From positions 25,085 to 89,084 of the forward strand of contig NZ_VTVA01000015.1 in the NCBI RefSeq assembly GCF_008638345.1: a stretch of 64,000 nt of DNA, read 5' to 3'. Positions 19,432 through 29,019 of this stretch are shown piece after piece. The translations under genes and the position numbers were made by a program. The stretch comes from Pseudomonas saliphila (lineage in GTDB: Bacteria; Pseudomonadota; Gammaproteobacteria; Pseudomonadales; Pseudomonadaceae). Within the stretch, counting starts at the first letter, position 1; every line of letters begins with the position of its first letter. A model generated the notes under the pieces. It was given only the letters and a program-made list of their open reading frames with translations. It was not told the DNA's origin and ran no database searches.

Positions 19432-19521
19432 TGGCGGAGAGTCAGGGATTCGAACCCTGGGAACAGTTGCCTGTTCAACGGATTTCGAATCCGTCCCGTT
19501 CGACCACTCCGGCAACTCTCC
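19432..19521 (-). tRNA. tRNA-Ser(CGA)
   Basis: A 90-nt tRNA with a 7-bp acceptor stem (GGAGAGT/ACTCTCC), encoded GCCA end, T-arm GGTTCGAATCC, a long serine-type variable arm and an anticodon loop reading TTCGAAA, giving anticodon CGA for UCG codons. Its 3' end faces the restriction-modification island. From memory, PAO1 has a tRNA-Ser at the same place beside purC. A 3' end facing an accessory block is typical of integration sites. Confidence 0.95.
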
Positions 19522-19533
19522 AAGTCGGCGCGC

Positions 19534-19562
19534 ATGATAGCAGTTATGCTGCCATTGGCGAA
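19534..19562 (-). promoter_or_regulatory. probable tRNA-Ser promoter
   Basis: TATCAT (-10) lies about 13 bp upstream of the tRNA 5' end, with TTCGCC 17 bp further upstream as a poor -35. Position is good; the -35 match is weak. Confidence 0.4.
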
Positions 19563-19790
19563 AGTCTCGTAGCCCAGCTATGCGCTTAATTTGCTGCAGT
19601 TTATGGTTACTGGCAGACGGGTTGAGGATGCGAGCAACTATTTGCGAGTTGCGAGTTAATGGCTTCGTCCCAGTTCACCTGCCAGGAGCAGCATCCCCTG
19701 TTGCGAGGATATTGATCAGCATTTGAACATGGATGGCGCGAAGAGAGTTGACCAGAGCCACGTCCCTTCGGCCGCAACAGCGATGGATTT

Positions 19791-19961
19791 CTACCCTTTG
19801 GCGGTCAGTAGCCGGGCCAGGTGGCAATTGATCTTGCCATCACAGCCGAGACACTCGGAACGGGCTGGGCATTCGGTTGGCAAAGTAGCTACTACAGGTT
19901 GATAGCAGAACTCGTGACCGGAGCAGAACAGCCATTTTATTGCGCTGATGAGGGTGTGCAT
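19791..19961 (-). CDS. small cysteine-rich protein (56 aa), candidate Anr-regulated
   Basis: A 56-codon gene with an excellent AGGAGGT Shine-Dalgarno sequence 6 bp before its ATG. The product has six cysteines (positions 13, 19, 31, 37, 40, 46) in FCSGHEFC and CPARSECLGCDGKINC, spaced like a small zinc or iron-sulfur site, and ends LARLLTAKG. An Anr/FNR-type box and a correctly placed -10 precede it. I do not recognise the family. It is the only gene between tRNA-Ser and purC. The ribosome-binding site, cysteine pattern and promoter together argue that it is real. Confidence 0.65.
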   Translation of the reverse strand: MHTLISAIKWLFCSGHEFCYQPVVATLPTECPARSECLGCDGKINCHLARLLTAKG

Positions 19962-20018
19962 GTTGACCTCCTGAGGTTGCCAGTCAGGTCAGATTAGATA
20001 ACGTGGGGCGGTGATGCC

Positions 20019-20032
20019 TTGATCGTGGTCAA
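20019..20032 (-). promoter_or_regulatory. Anr/FNR-type box
   Basis: Minus strand TTGACCACGATCAA matches the FNR/Anr consensus TTGAT-N4-ATCAA at 9 of 10 positions. A -10-like TAATCT lies at 19991-19996. If the box centre is at -41.5 (class II activation), the start falls near 19984 and the -10 is exactly where required, leaving a 23-nt leader to the small cysteine-rich gene. Confidence 0.6.
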
Positions 20033-20102
20033 GTAATTATCCCCCTCTGCCCCGCCCTCTCCCGCGAGGGAAGAGGGCGCTATGGCCAGTCTGCAACAGG
20101 AT

Positions 20103-20816
20103 TCAGGCCAGCGGGACACCCAGGCGTTGTGCGACTTCTTCATAGGCTTCGATGACGCCGCCAAGACCTTGGCGGAAACGGTCCTTGTCCATCTTCTTTC
20201 CGGTAGTCTTGTCCCACAGACGGCAACCGTCCGGGCTGAACTCGTCGCCCAACACGATCTCGCCCTTGAACACGCCGAACTCGAGCTTGAAGTCGACCAG
20301 CATCAAGCCGGCGTCATCGAACAACTGCTTGAGCACGTCATTCACTTTCAGCGTGAGCGCTTGCATGCGTTCAATCTGCGCGGCGGTGGCCCAGCCGAAG
20401 GTTACGACGTGTGAGACGTTGATAAAGGGGTCGCCTTTGGCGTCATCCTTCAGGAACAGCTCGAATGTCGGCGGCGCCAGTGCCTGACCTTCCTCGATGC
20501 CCAGACGCTTGACCAGACTGCCGGCGGCATAGTTACGCACCACGCACTCGACGGGGATCATGTCGAGCTTCTTCACCAGGCATTCGGTATCGGACACCAG
20601 GCTGTCGAACTGAGTCGGAATTCCGGCTGCCTCAAGCTTCTGCATAATGAAGGCGTTGAAGCGGTTGTTGACCATGCCCTTGCGGTCCAGCTGTTCGATC
20701 TTCTTGCCATCGAATGCCGAGGTATCGTTGCGAAACAGCAGGATCAGACGATCCGGGTCGTCGGTGGTGTATACCGACTTGGCCTTGCCACGATACAGCT
20801 CTGTACGTTTTTCCAT
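20103..20816 (-). CDS. purC: phosphoribosylaminoimidazole-succinocarboxamide synthase (SAICAR synthetase)
   Basis: A 237-residue enzyme of de novo purine synthesis that joins CAIR and aspartate using ATP. The N-terminus [20 protein letters not shown] carries the ATP-binding GKAKSVY signature; [25 protein letters not shown] and LVDFKLEFG are all family motifs, and the length is normal. Its ATG overlaps the stop codon of the upstream MBL hydrolase (TAATG). It is last in a run dapA-bamC-MBL-purC transcribed leftward. Confidence 0.97.
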   Translation of the reverse strand: MEKRTELYRGKAKSVYTTDDPDRLILLFRNDTSAFDGKKIEQLDRKGMVNNRFNAFIMQKLEAAGIPTQFDSLVSDTECLVKKLDMIPVECVVRNYAAGSLVKRLGIEEGQALAPPTFELFLKDDAKGDPFINVSHVVTFGWATAAQIERMQALTLKVNDVLKQLFDDAGLMLVDFKLEFGVFKGEIVLGDEFSPDGCRLWDKTTGKKMDKDRFRQGLGGVIEAYEEVAQRLGVPLA

Positions 20817-21613
20817 TACTGGCTCCCGCTATCGGCAAATTGGTGATGGGATAATCCCGAAATATCCTGCCAGGGCAAGCCCTGTTTCTGTTCTGCCAGA
20901 CATAGCTGGCCAGGCCATTCCTGCAACACCCGGGAGAGTTCACCCAGGGCAAGGTCGGGCCGATTGTTCTTTTCACTGATGTGCGCAATCGCGACATGTT
21001 TCAGCGCACTGGTATCGATTTCAGCCAGCAGCCCTGCGGCCTGCTGGTTACTCAGATGGCCGAGGCTGCCGCCGACCCGCGCTCGCAAACGGGGCGGATA
21101 CGGCCCATTGGCCAACATCACTGGATCGTAGTTGGCCTCGAGAAACAGCGCATCCAGGCTGGCGTATTGCTCAACGATCCAGGGGGTGATGGTGCCGGTA
21201 TCGGTCAGAATACCGAGTCGGTGCTGACCGCTATCAAAAATATATTGGCAGGGCTCCCGGGCATCGTGCGGCACGGCGACTGGCGTGATCTCCAGATCAC
21301 CGATAACGAAACGCCTGCCCAACTGGACTCTCACGAACGGAAGCTCCGGGACTGCCATGGCATGGTGGGTGCCAGCGGTCATGAACACCGGAATGCCGTG
21401 ACGCCTGGCCAGTCGCTCGACGCCTTGCACATGGTCGGAATGCTCGTGGGTGACCAGTACGGCGTCGAGCTGCTTTGGACTGATGCCAATGGCAGCCAAA
21501 CGCTGTTCGGTGGTGCGCAGACTGAACCCGCAATCAACAAGCACGCGGGTGCGGCCGCATTCAACCAGCGTGGCGTTGCCGCGACTACCGCTACCCAGCG
21601 AACAGTACCGCAT
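20816..21613 (-). CDS. MBL-fold metallohydrolase (YycJ/VicX-like)
   Basis: A 265-residue metallo-beta-lactamase-fold protein. The metal motif THEHSDH (HxHxDH) is at about residues 55-61, with the N-terminal [14 protein letters not shown] and the later [10 protein letters not shown] and [11 protein letters not shown] blocks. This is the YycJ/VicX-like group, whose substrates are not settled (nuclease activity has been proposed for relatives). Located between bamC and purC, 4 bp after bamC and coupled to purC. Confidence 0.85.
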   Translation of the reverse strand: MRYCSLGSGSRGNATLVECGRTRVLVDCGFSLRTTEQRLAAIGISPKQLDAVLVTHEHSDHVQGVERLARRHGIPVFMTAGTHHAMAVPELPFVRVQLGRRFVIGDLEITPVAVPHDAREPCQYIFDSGQHRLGILTDTGTITPWIVEQYASLDALFLEANYDPVMLANGPYPPRLRARVGGSLGHLSNQQAAGLLAEIDTSALKHVAIAHISEKNNRPDLALGELSRVLQEWPGQLCLAEQKQGLPWQDISGLSHHQFADSGSQ

Positions 21614-21617
21614 CAGC

Positions 21618-22730
21618 TCAACTCAGATTGTCACGGATGCGTGTCAGTAGATCCCGCGCCAGATCAAGGTCGGTGGCACTGTCGATGCTGCGCTCGACGG
21701 TTACCTGAACCTGATTACCGATTTGCGTCAGACGTACCTGTACGCGGTCCGATTCTCCCTCTGGGGCTGGCTCATCGCGGCTGAACAGACGGGAGAAGAA
21801 CCCTGCCTCTTCTGCCTGCTCACGGGCGGACTGGTCCAGATCAATGTAGTAGACGCCGGAGCTGCGATTCAGGTCGGCGACCGCCAGGTCGGCACGGCTC
21901 AACGCCCCGCCCACTGCGGCCCAGGCGCGATTGAAATCACGCTGGATGGTCAGTACCGGGTTGCCGGCACCATCCTCGCTCAGTTCTGCCGTATCAGCGA
22001 CCGATCCTTGCAAAGACGTTGCGAGCGAGGCGGCACTCGCAGCTTCAGACTGGTTCAGGTAGGTTTCCATTTCCGCGAGTAAGGCGCGCTCGAGGTTGCT
22101 GTTGTCCGAATCATCGGGCCATTCGGACTGGGTCCCACCCTGGCTGCGGGACATGTGCAGCACATGGATTTCACTGTTGGCGCCCTGCACGCCCGGCTCG
22201 ATACGCACGCGGAAACGCTGTTCCATCTCCTCAAGCCGGCGCCCTTCTCCCACCGAGGGAGCCAGCCGGCGAACCAGCGGATTGCTCGCCTGAAGATCGA
22301 ATGCCAGCCATTCGGTTTCAAACTCGCCAAGCGAAGACGACTCACTGGCCACCGGCACCTGGTAATCATCGAAAAACTGACGGACCCGACCATATAACTC
22401 ACCGGGTGCGCTGGCTGCATGCAGCCAGCGGCGCGAACCGGTTTGCTGCAGAGAGAAGCCTGCTTCATCGCCGCTTACTGCCATCGGTCGAGGGCGTGGC
22501 ACCTCGAACTTTTCAGCGGTGGCCGGACCGGTCACACCCGGTACGGGCAACATGTCGCCGAGCGGCTTGCTGTTAACGCCTTCGGGAACCTGGATGCGTG
22601 GCTCGACCGTCGATAGTTGATAGTCTCCGCCACGATCACGAAAATAGCCTTCATCACCGAAAATATAACCACAGCCACTCAGACTGCTACTCAATACTGC
22701 AATAGCCAGCGCACCCGTTACAGGCTTCAT
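21618..22730 (-). CDS. bamC: outer-membrane assembly lipoprotein BamC
   Basis: A 370-residue lipoprotein subunit of the BAM complex, which inserts beta-barrel proteins in the outer membrane. ATG 22730 follows AAGGA at 7 nt and gives a lipoprotein signal with lipobox LSGC (cysteine at about 20). The longer open frame would hide the signal peptide. After the lipobox come the unstructured BamD-binding segment and two helix-grip domains (about 110-220 and 250-370). It sits 35 bp behind dapA, the usual dapA-bamC pair. Confidence 0.92.
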   Translation of the reverse strand: MKPVTGALAIAVLSSSLSGCGYIFGDEGYFRDRGGDYQLSTVEPRIQVPEGVNSKPLGDMLPVPGVTGPATAEKFEVPRPRPMAVSGDEAGFSLQQTGSRRWLHAASAPGELYGRVRQFFDDYQVPVASESSSLGEFETEWLAFDLQASNPLVRRLAPSVGEGRRLEEMEQRFRVRIEPGVQGANSEIHVLHMSRSQGGTQSEWPDDSDNSNLERALLAEMETYLNQSEAASAASLATSLQGSVADTAELSEDGAGNPVLTIQRDFNRAWAAVGGALSRADLAVADLNRSSGVYYIDLDQSAREQAEEAGFFSRLFSRDEPAPEGESDRVQVRLTQIGNQVQVTVERSIDSATDLDLARDLLTRIRDNLS

Positions 22731-22765
22731 CTTGTATTCCTTACTAAACATGTTCCGGGATTGGC

Positions 22766-23641
22766 TCACAACAGGCCGCATTGACGCAGCGCTTCGCGGA
22801 CTGGCTCGTGGCAGCGAGCACTGAGGTGCGTCAAAGGCAGGCGCAGACCGTCTCCGATCAGCCCCATCTCGTTCATTGCCCACTTCACCGGTATCGGGTT
22901 GGATTCGATGAACAGAGTCTTGTGCAGCGGCATCAGTGCGTCATTGAGCCGCCGCGCAAGATCCGCATCGCCGGCCAGAGCCGCAGCGCACAGTTCATGC
23001 ATGGCGCGCGGCGCAACGTTGGCCGTTACCGAGATATTGCCCTTGCCGCCCAGCAGTATCAGCTCGACCGCAGTGGGATCGTCGCCGGAGTATACGCTGA
23101 TTCGGTTGCCGACCCGGTCAATCAGCTCACGCGCGCGCTGCATGTCGCCAGTCGCTTCCTTGATGCCGATGATGTTGGGGATGTCGGCCAGGCGATCGAC
23201 GGTTTCCGGCAGCATGTCGCAGGCCGTACGGCCCGGCACGTTGTAGAGGATCTGGGGGATGGCAACCGCTTCGGCAATAAAGCGGTGATGCTGATACAAA
23301 CCTTCCTGCGTCGGCTTGTTGTAATACGGGGTCACCAGTAAACAGGCGTCTGCCCGCACGCTACGCGCCGCTTCGGTGAGTTCGACGGCCTCGCGCGTGG
23401 AGTTGGCCCCCGTGCCAGCGATAACCGGAATGCGCCCAGCGACCTGTTCGACGACGCGCCGAATGGCTTCCTTGTGTTCGTTCATGTCGAGCGTGGCGGA
23501 TTCACCCGTGGTACCGACCGCAACGATGCCGTCGGTACCCTGCTCGAGGTGAAAGTCGACCAATCGCTCGAGCGCGGGCCAGTCCAGGCTGCCGCGCGAA
23601 TCCATCGGTGTTACTAGCGCCACCAGGCTGCCTGAAATCAT
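22766..23641 (-). CDS. dapA: 4-hydroxy-tetrahydrodipicolinate synthase
   Basis: A 291-residue aldolase that condenses pyruvate with aspartate semialdehyde, the first committed step to lysine and meso-diaminopimelate. The pyruvate-binding GTTGE (about 43-47), the tyrosine in YNVPGRT and the Schiff-base lysine in GIKEATGD are visible. Full length. Leads the dapA-bamC-MBL-purC run. Confidence 0.97.
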   Translation of the reverse strand: MISGSLVALVTPMDSRGSLDWPALERLVDFHLEQGTDGIVAVGTTGESATLDMNEHKEAIRRVVEQVAGRIPVIAGTGANSTREAVELTEAARSVRADACLLVTPYYNKPTQEGLYQHHRFIAEAVAIPQILYNVPGRTACDMLPETVDRLADIPNIIGIKEATGDMQRARELIDRVGNRISVYSGDDPTAVELILLGGKGNISVTANVAPRAMHELCAAALAGDADLARRLNDALMPLHKTLFIESNPIPVKWAMNEMGLIGDGLRLPLTHLSARCHEPVREALRQCGLL

Positions 23642-23840
23642 GGAACTGCTCCGCTTGAAACGTTAATCGGCAATGGTACTTTCGCGCCGCGATCTGCACA
23701 AGGCGTGCTGCCGGCAAAGCTGCAATACAGGTGAATGCAACTGACGGTTGAACCCTTGACGGCGGACAGGGACAATAGTCCCCTTGCGTCACGCCTGTCT
23801 TGCAGTCTGGCCTGACAGAAACGCCAGTCAGAGGATCATC

Positions 23841-24398
23841 ATGTCCATTACGCCCAGCCAGAAGGAACAGTTCCTGGTTATCACTGCAATGGGGCAGCAA
23901 ACCACCGCGCTGGCTACCCTGCTGACCAAGCTCTGCATGGAGCACCGCTGCCTTGTGGTCAGCAGTCGCATGAGCCGCCACGGCACCTGCACTGCACTGC
24001 TGCTACAGATCAGCGGCAACTGGGATGCCCTTGCACGCCTGGAAACCTCGCTACCGGCTCTGGCCAAGCGTGAGCGTTTCACCCTATCGGTGAGCCGCAG
24101 CACCCCGCTGGAGGAACGCCCTCAGGCCCTGCCTTATAACGTCTTTGTTACCGCCGCCCAGCGGCCGGAGCTGGTGGCTGAGCTGTGCACCTTCTTCCAG
24201 CAGCTGGAAATCGAGCTGGAAGAGATGTTCAGCTTCACCTATATGGCCCAGCACACCGGCACACCGATGCTGAACCTTACACTGACCATCGCCATCCCGG
24301 CCAAAACCCAGCTCAGCTGGCTGCGTGAACAGTTTCTCGACTTCTGTGACGAGCTGAATCTGGACGCCGTCATCGAGCCGTGGCGCCCCCTGCATTAA
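23841..24398 (+). CDS. gcvR: GcvR-like tandem ACT-domain regulator
   Basis: A 185-residue protein with two ACT domains (about 8-80 and 95-175), the architecture of GcvR, which modulates the glycine-cleavage regulator GcvA. ATG 23841 follows AGAGGA and gives the normal start MSITPSQKEQFLVITAMG; the longer frame has no support. It is divergent from dapA and 11 bp upstream of bcp, so the two are probably co-transcribed. Whether it regulates glycine cleavage in Pseudomonas is not proven. Confidence 0.8.
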   Translation: MSITPSQKEQFLVITAMGQQTTALATLLTKLCMEHRCLVVSSRMSRHGTCTALLLQISGNWDALARLETSLPALAKRERFTLSVSRSTPLEERPQALPYNVFVTAAQRPELVAELCTFFQQLEIELEEMFSFTYMAQHTGTPMLNLTLTIAIPAKTQLSWLREQFLDFCDELNLDAVIEPWRPLH

Positions 24399-24409
24399 GG
24401 ACTGAATAA

Positions 24410-24877
24410 ATGAGCGTTGAACTGGATACCAAAGTGCCTGATTTCACGGCTGTGGCGACAAGCGACAATACCGTCACCCTGTCGGAGCTGGCTGGACGCA
24501 AGGTGGTGCTGTACTTCTACCCCAAGGACAGCACACCCGGCTGCACGACACAGGGCCAGGCGTTTCGTGATCTGCATGAGCAATTCACTGCCGCCAACAC
24601 ACTGGTGTTCGGCGTATCGCGGGACAGTCTGCGCAAGCACGAGAACTTCAAGGCCAAACAGGCGTTTCCCTTTGAGCTGATCAGCGATCCTGACGAAGTG
24701 CTGTGCCAGCTCTTCGACGTGATCAAGATGAAACAGCTGTACGGCAAGCAATATGAAGGCATCGAACGCAGCACCTTTCTGATCGACGAGAACGGCGTGC
24801 TTCGCCGGGAATGGCGCAAGGTCAAGGTTCCAGGGCATGTCGAGGAAGTACTCAAAACCACTCAGGAGCTCTCCTGA
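24410..24877 (+). CDS. bcp: thioredoxin-dependent peroxiredoxin (Bcp/PrxQ)
   Basis: A 155-residue thiol peroxidase that reduces H2O2 and organic hydroperoxides. The peroxidatic cysteine is C45 in YPKDSTPGCTTQGQAFRD. The E. coli resolving cysteine five residues later is absent (glutamine here), but C99 in EVLCQLFDV could serve instead, as in PrxQ members whose second cysteine is in a later helix. It follows the gcvR-like gene. Confidence 0.92.
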   Translation: MSVELDTKVPDFTAVATSDNTVTLSELAGRKVVLYFYPKDSTPGCTTQGQAFRDLHEQFTAANTLVFGVSRDSLRKHENFKAKQAFPFELISDPDEVLCQLFDVIKMKQLYGKQYEGIERSTFLIDENGVLRREWRKVKVPGHVEEVLKTTQELS

Positions 24878-24887
24878 GCTTGCAGAC

Positions 24888-24908
24888 CGGCGGCCGCTGA
24901 GGCCGCCG
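24888..24908. terminator. hairpin between convergent bcp and perM
   Basis: A perfect 8-bp stem CGGCGGCC/GGCCGCCG with a 5-nt loop lies in the 39-bp gap between the two convergent genes. No T-run is present, so it may only partly terminate. Confidence 0.4.
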
Positions 24909-24916
24909 ATCCGCCA

Positions 24917-26002
24917 CTAGACTTCCTTGACTGGCGACACTTCAATATCCGCTTCCACGCCCCGCGGCCAGGCATACAGCACCGCCTTGAACAGCGTCGC
25001 CAGCGGAATGGCAAAGAACACTCCCCAGAACCCCCACAGGCCGCCGAAGATCAGCACCGCCGCAATGATCGCCACTGGATGCAGGTTGACCGCTTCAGAG
25101 AACAGCACCGGCACCAGCACGTTGCCATCCAGCGCCTGGATCACCGCATACACCGCCAACAGCACCATGAACTCGTTGCCCAACCCCCACTGGAACAAGC
25201 CGACCATCGCAATGGGCAAGGTAGCGACCGTCGCCCCGATATAGGGCACCAGTACCGACAGCCCGACTATCACCGCCAGTAACGCCGCATAGTTGAGCTG
25301 CAGGACAGCAAAGCAGACATAACTCACGGCGCCGACGATGATGATTTCTACCGCCTTGCCGCGAATGTAATTGGCGATCTGCTGATTCATCTCGGTCCAG
25401 ATGCGCGTCATCAACCTGCGTTCTCGCGGCAAATGCGCAATGAACCAGCGTGTGATGGTCTGATTGTCCATCAGGAAGAAAAACACCAGAATCGGCACCA
25501 GAATCAGGTACACCAGGATGGTGATCAACAGCGGTAGGCTGGCCAGAGACTGGGACAACAGCCATTGACCAAGCTGGCCGAATTCACCGCTGGCAGTACG
25601 GATCAGCTGGGTGATCTGCTCCTCGGACACGAACGCGGGAAAGCGCTCTGGCAGGTGTAGCAACTGATCCTGCCACTCGACCAGCATGCGCGGCAGCTCG
25701 CCGATCAATGCCAGCATCTGACGCCACACCAGCGGAATCACCACCCCGATCAGGGCACCCAGCACGCTGACAAACAACAGAAATACAATCCACACGGCCA
25801 GAATGTGCGGCACGTGCCAGCGGCGCAGCCGTTGCACCATGCCCTGCAGCAGATACGCGACCACGAGCCCGATCAGCAGGGGCGCCAGCTTGTTGCCAAA
25901 GCTGATGACCACCGCGAAACCCAGAATCAGCACGATGGCGAGGACTACCGCTTCTTCGTCTGAAAAATACCGCTGCACCCAGTTACGGAAGACTCGTATC
26001 AT
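24917..26002 (-). CDS. AI-2E/PerM-family membrane permease
   Basis: A 361-residue inner-membrane protein with about eight predicted helices and the family pattern: an N-terminal pair of helices, a long soluble loop (about 95-145), then VLVPYIGATVATLP and the C-terminal HPVAIIAAVLIFGGLWGFWG block. Family members include TqsA and Na+/H+ antiporters; the substrate is not predictable. It overlaps tusA by 4 bp (ATGA). A paralogue lies at 56838-57935. Confidence 0.85.
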   Translation of the reverse strand: MIRVFRNWVQRYFSDEEAVVLAIVLILGFAVVISFGNKLAPLLIGLVVAYLLQGMVQRLRRWHVPHILAVWIVFLLFVSVLGALIGVVIPLVWRQMLALIGELPRMLVEWQDQLLHLPERFPAFVSEEQITQLIRTASGEFGQLGQWLLSQSLASLPLLITILVYLILVPILVFFFLMDNQTITRWFIAHLPRERRLMTRIWTEMNQQIANYIRGKAVEIIIVGAVSYVCFAVLQLNYAALLAVIVGLSVLVPYIGATVATLPIAMVGLFQWGLGNEFMVLLAVYAVIQALDGNVLVPVLFSEAVNLHPVAIIAAVLIFGGLWGFWGVFFAIPLATLFKAVLYAWPRGVEADIEVSPVKEV

Positions 26003-26250
26003 GCTGTCTTCCGCAGCCAGTAATGAAACTCTCCGCCTTCAATGGACGCGTTGAGCAACCGGTGGCCCGAGAGCTCGGCAAAACGTTCAAAGTCACGCTG
26101 TGAGCCCGCGTCTGTGGCACTGACGTGAAGAACCTCACCGGCCAGCATCTCGTTCAGAGCCAACTTGGCCTTGAGCAATGGCAGGGGACAAGAAAGGCCC
26201 CGCGCATCCAGCAGCCGATCTGCCTCTGATTCACACGATTTAACAACCAT
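25999..26250 (-). CDS. tusA: TusA/SirA-family sulfur-carrier protein
   Basis: An 83-residue protein with the DARGLSCPLPLLKAK motif, the cysteine in CPxP being the persulfide-carrying residue. TusA relays sulfur to tRNA thiolation, molybdenum cofactor enzymes and other acceptors. From memory the PAO1 counterpart (PA1006) is needed for anaerobic nitrate respiration. It is coupled to the perM gene by ATGA overlap and divergent from bepA. Confidence 0.85.
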   Translation of the reverse strand: MVVKSCESEADRLLDARGLSCPLPLLKAKLALNEMLAGEVLHVSATDAGSQRDFERFAELSGHRLLNASIEGGEFHYWLRKTA

Positions 26251-26332
26251 TTGCAGACTCCTTGTGATGCCTCAGTATAACCTTGCCAAACAGCGCGCAG
26301 ACAATCATATACCGACGGGTTAGTTTACTCTC

Positions 26333-27793
26333 ATGCAACGTATCAAAGCGGCCATCGCCATCCTGCTCCAGGTAACGCTGGTGTACCTGCTGGCAGTGGT
26401 CACGCCTGCCGCAGCAGCTTCCGAGCTGAACCTCCCTTCGCTGGGCGATACCAGTTCATCCATCATGTCCCGCGAACAGGAATATCAACTCGGCCGCGCC
26501 TGGGTTTCCATGTTGCGCGGCGCGGTTGCAACGCTTGACGACCCGCTGCTGAAAAACTTCGTCGAAGACCACGTTTACAAGTTAGCCGAAACCAGCCAGC
26601 TGGAAGATCGACGGCTGACCTTTGTCACGATAGACAGCCCTCAACTCAATGCATTTGCAGCGCCCGGCGGTGTGGTTGGGGTCAATGGCGGCCTGTTTCT
26701 CCATGCCCATACCGAGGCCGAGTTTGCTTCGGTCATGGCGCACGAGCTGGCGCACCTGTCGCAGCGGCATTTCGCACGCAATCTGCAGCAGCAGCAACGT
26801 ATGCGTATACCGCTGATGACCGCCATGCTCGCAAGCGTAATTTTGGCGGCCGCTGGCGGCGGTGATGCGGGCTTTGCTGCGCTGGCCTCGACCCAGGCTG
26901 CAGCCATTCAGGAGCAGCGCCGTTTTTCCCGCCAGAACGAGCAGGAAGCCGACCGCATCGGCATCACTAACCTGCAACAAGCTGGCTATGATCCTCGCGC
27001 CATGCCAGACATGTTCGAACGGCTAGCCCAGCTAAGCCGCTTCAGCCGCACCCCGCCCGAGTTTCTACTGACGCACCCGGTGCATCAGTCGCGCATCGCC
27101 GACTCGCGCAACCGTGCCGAGCAACTCAGTGGTAATGATCGCAAGGACAGCGTTACGTACCAGATGATGCGGGCCAGGGTGCAGTTACAGTATGAACAGA
27201 GCCCGGGGCTGGCCGCTCAACGCTTCAAATTGCTGCTGGACGAGCACAACGGAGAGCATGACGCAGCCCGCTATGGCCTGGCGCTGGCGCTGACGCGCAG
27301 CGGGCAATACGACGAAGCGGCGCAGGCGCTGCAGCCGCTCCTTGAAGCGCGTAGCACCGATATTGCCGTGAACCTCGCACAGGTCGAGCTGGATGCCGGT
27401 CGCAATCGACCGGAGCTGGCGCTGCAACGACTTGATCAGCTCTTGGCGGTAGCGCCAAACAGCTACCCGCTCTTGCAGAGCAAGGCTGACACCCTGCTAG
27501 GTACACGGCAATACAAGGATGCAGAACAGGTGATCAATCGCCTCGCCAGTCTGCGTAGCGACGATCCTGACGTCTGGTTTCTAGCAGCGGAGATTCGTGG
27601 CCTGGCGGGGAACATTCTGGGAGTGCACATGGCCCGCGCCGAATACTTCATGCTGGCAGGCGATCTGGATCAGGCCGGCCAACAACTTGACCTGGCATTG
27701 AAGCGTGCCGATGACAGCTTCGTCATGACCTCGCGCATCAATGCGCGCAAACAGGAGCTTGCGCGCCAGCGCGAGATCATCGACGGCTTCTGA
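26333..27793 (+). CDS. bepA: BepA-like periplasmic M48 metalloprotease/chaperone
   Basis: A 486-residue protein with a signal peptide (1-29, ending PAAAAS). The M48 peptidase domain has HELAH at 137-141 and the third zinc ligand in NEQEADRIG near 203; a C-terminal TPR region follows (about 290-480). BepA helps assemble or degrade LptD and other outer-membrane proteins. It converges with nadA, the stop codons being directly adjacent. Confidence 0.92.
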   Translation: MQRIKAAIAILLQVTLVYLLAVVTPAAAASELNLPSLGDTSSSIMSREQEYQLGRAWVSMLRGAVATLDDPLLKNFVEDHVYKLAETSQLEDRRLTFVTIDSPQLNAFAAPGGVVGVNGGLFLHAHTEAEFASVMAHELAHLSQRHFARNLQQQQRMRIPLMTAMLASVILAAAGGGDAGFAALASTQAAAIQEQRRFSRQNEQEADRIGITNLQQAGYDPRAMPDMFERLAQLSRFSRTPPEFLLTHPVHQSRIADSRNRAEQLSGNDRKDSVTYQMMRARVQLQYEQSPGLAAQRFKLLLDEHNGEHDAARYGLALALTRSGQYDEAAQALQPLLEARSTDIAVNLAQVELDAGRNRPELALQRLDQLLAVAPNSYPLLQSKADTLLGTRQYKDAEQVINRLASLRSDDPDVWFLAAEIRGLAGNILGVHMARAEYFMLAGDLDQAGQQLDLALKRADDSFVMTSRINARKQELARQREIIDGF

Positions 27794-28834
27794 TCAGCTG
27801 CGAGCCTTGCTGGTGAACTCCAGCATCCGCTCCAACGGCTTGATGGCTTTTGGAATCAACGCTTCAGGCACAAGGATCTCATCCGTGCCCTGCTCCAGCG
27901 CCTGCAGTACGCGAGGCAAGGTATTCATCGCCATCCAGGGGCAGTTGGCGCAGCTACGACATGTCGCGCCGCTACCGGCCGTTGGCGCCTCGATCAACTG
28001 CTTATCCGGCGCGCCCTGCTGCATCTTGTAGAAGATACCGCGGTCAGTAGCAACGATGAACGTCGGATTAGGCAGCGTCTGGGTCGCCTTGATCAGCTGA
28101 CTGGTCGAACCAACAACATCGGCCAATTCCACGACCGGTGCCGGGGATTCCGGGTGAACCAAAATGGCTGCGTCCGGATACACCTTTTTCAGATCTTGCA
28201 GCGCCTTGGCCTTGAACTCTTCGTGCACGATGCAGGATCCCGACCAGAGCAACATGTCCGCCCCGGTCTTCTGCTGGATGTAGCCACCCAAATGCTGATC
28301 TGGAGCCCAGAGAATCTTCTCGCCCTTATCCATCAGGTGCTCGACAATCGCCTCGGCACAACTGGAGGTAACCACCCAGTCCGCCCGCGCCTTCACCGCT
28401 GCTGAGGTGTTCGCATAGACCACCACGGTTCGATCCGGATGCTGATCGCAGAACGCTGAAAACTCATCTATCGGACAGCCGATATCCAGCGAACAGGTGG
28501 CCTCCAACGTGGGCATCAGCACCCGTTTTTCGGGGCTGAGGATCTTCGCCGTCTCCCCCATGAAACGGACACCAGCCACCACCAGCGTACTCGCCGGATG
28601 GTTCTTGCCGAAGCGCGCCATTTCCAGGGAGTCGGACACACAGCCGCCCGTCTCTTCCGCCAACGCCTGTATCAACGGATCGGTGTAGTAATGCGCGACC
28701 AGCACGGCATCATGCGCCTTAAGCGCAGCCGCAATACGCGCCAGATAGTCAGCCTGTTCAGCTTCGCTCAGCACGCGAGGCGCTTTGGCCGCCAAATGTG
28801 CCTGAACCAGTACACGCTCGGGAATCTGAGACAT
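27794..28834 (-). CDS. nadA: quinolinate synthase
   Basis: A 346-residue 4Fe-4S enzyme that makes quinolinate from iminoaspartate and dihydroxyacetone phosphate in NAD synthesis. Conserved pieces are [30 protein letters not shown], the cluster cysteines in [14 protein letters not shown] and [13 protein letters not shown]. The start MSQIPERV matches relatives; an in-frame ATG four codons upstream is possible. The adjacent region toward tRNA-Lys is variable between pseudomonads. Confidence 0.96.
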   Translation of the reverse strand: MSQIPERVLVQAHLAAKAPRVLSEAEQADYLARIAAALKAHDAVLVAHYYTDPLIQALAEETGGCVSDSLEMARFGKNHPASTLVVAGVRFMGETAKILSPEKRVLMPTLEATCSLDIGCPIDEFSAFCDQHPDRTVVVYANTSAAVKARADWVVTSSCAEAIVEHLMDKGEKILWAPDQHLGGYIQQKTGADMLLWSGSCIVHEEFKAKALQDLKKVYPDAAILVHPESPAPVVELADVVGSTSQLIKATQTLPNPTFIVATDRGIFYKMQQGAPDKQLIEAPTAGSGATCRSCANCPWMAMNTLPRVLQALEQGTDEILVPEALIPKAIKPLERMLEFTSKARS

Positions 28835-29019
28835 AGTTGGAACCATTCAATGAAGTTGACCCACTCATAATACCATGCCTGACCAAGTCTTCGGCCGCCT
28901 GTTGTCGCCGACCCCCCATAGCACTGGGCTGCCTAAGCCAACCGTCGCGTGAACTAAGCGCGGATCTATCAAGTCAACCGTAACAAGCCCAGCCTGTTTA
29001 ATAACTCCAGGAGCTTGTC

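Noticed and set aside
19302..19537. Short frames across tRNA-Ser (reading PEWSNGTDSKSV on one strand)
   Set aside because: These are the usual spurious translations of tRNA-Ser sequence.
20054..20078. GCCCTCT/AGAGGGC hairpin after purC as a terminator
   Set aside because: Stem of 7 bp with an 11-nt loop and no T-run on the minus strand; too weak to list.
24518..24565. Bcp as a peroxiredoxin that lost its resolving cysteine
   Set aside because: The usual residue is replaced, but C99 can play the role as in other PrxQ proteins, so it is not clearly odd.
25095..25565. Frame opposite or within perM suggesting another protein
   Set aside because: Out-of-frame reading on the same strand as perM with no family features.
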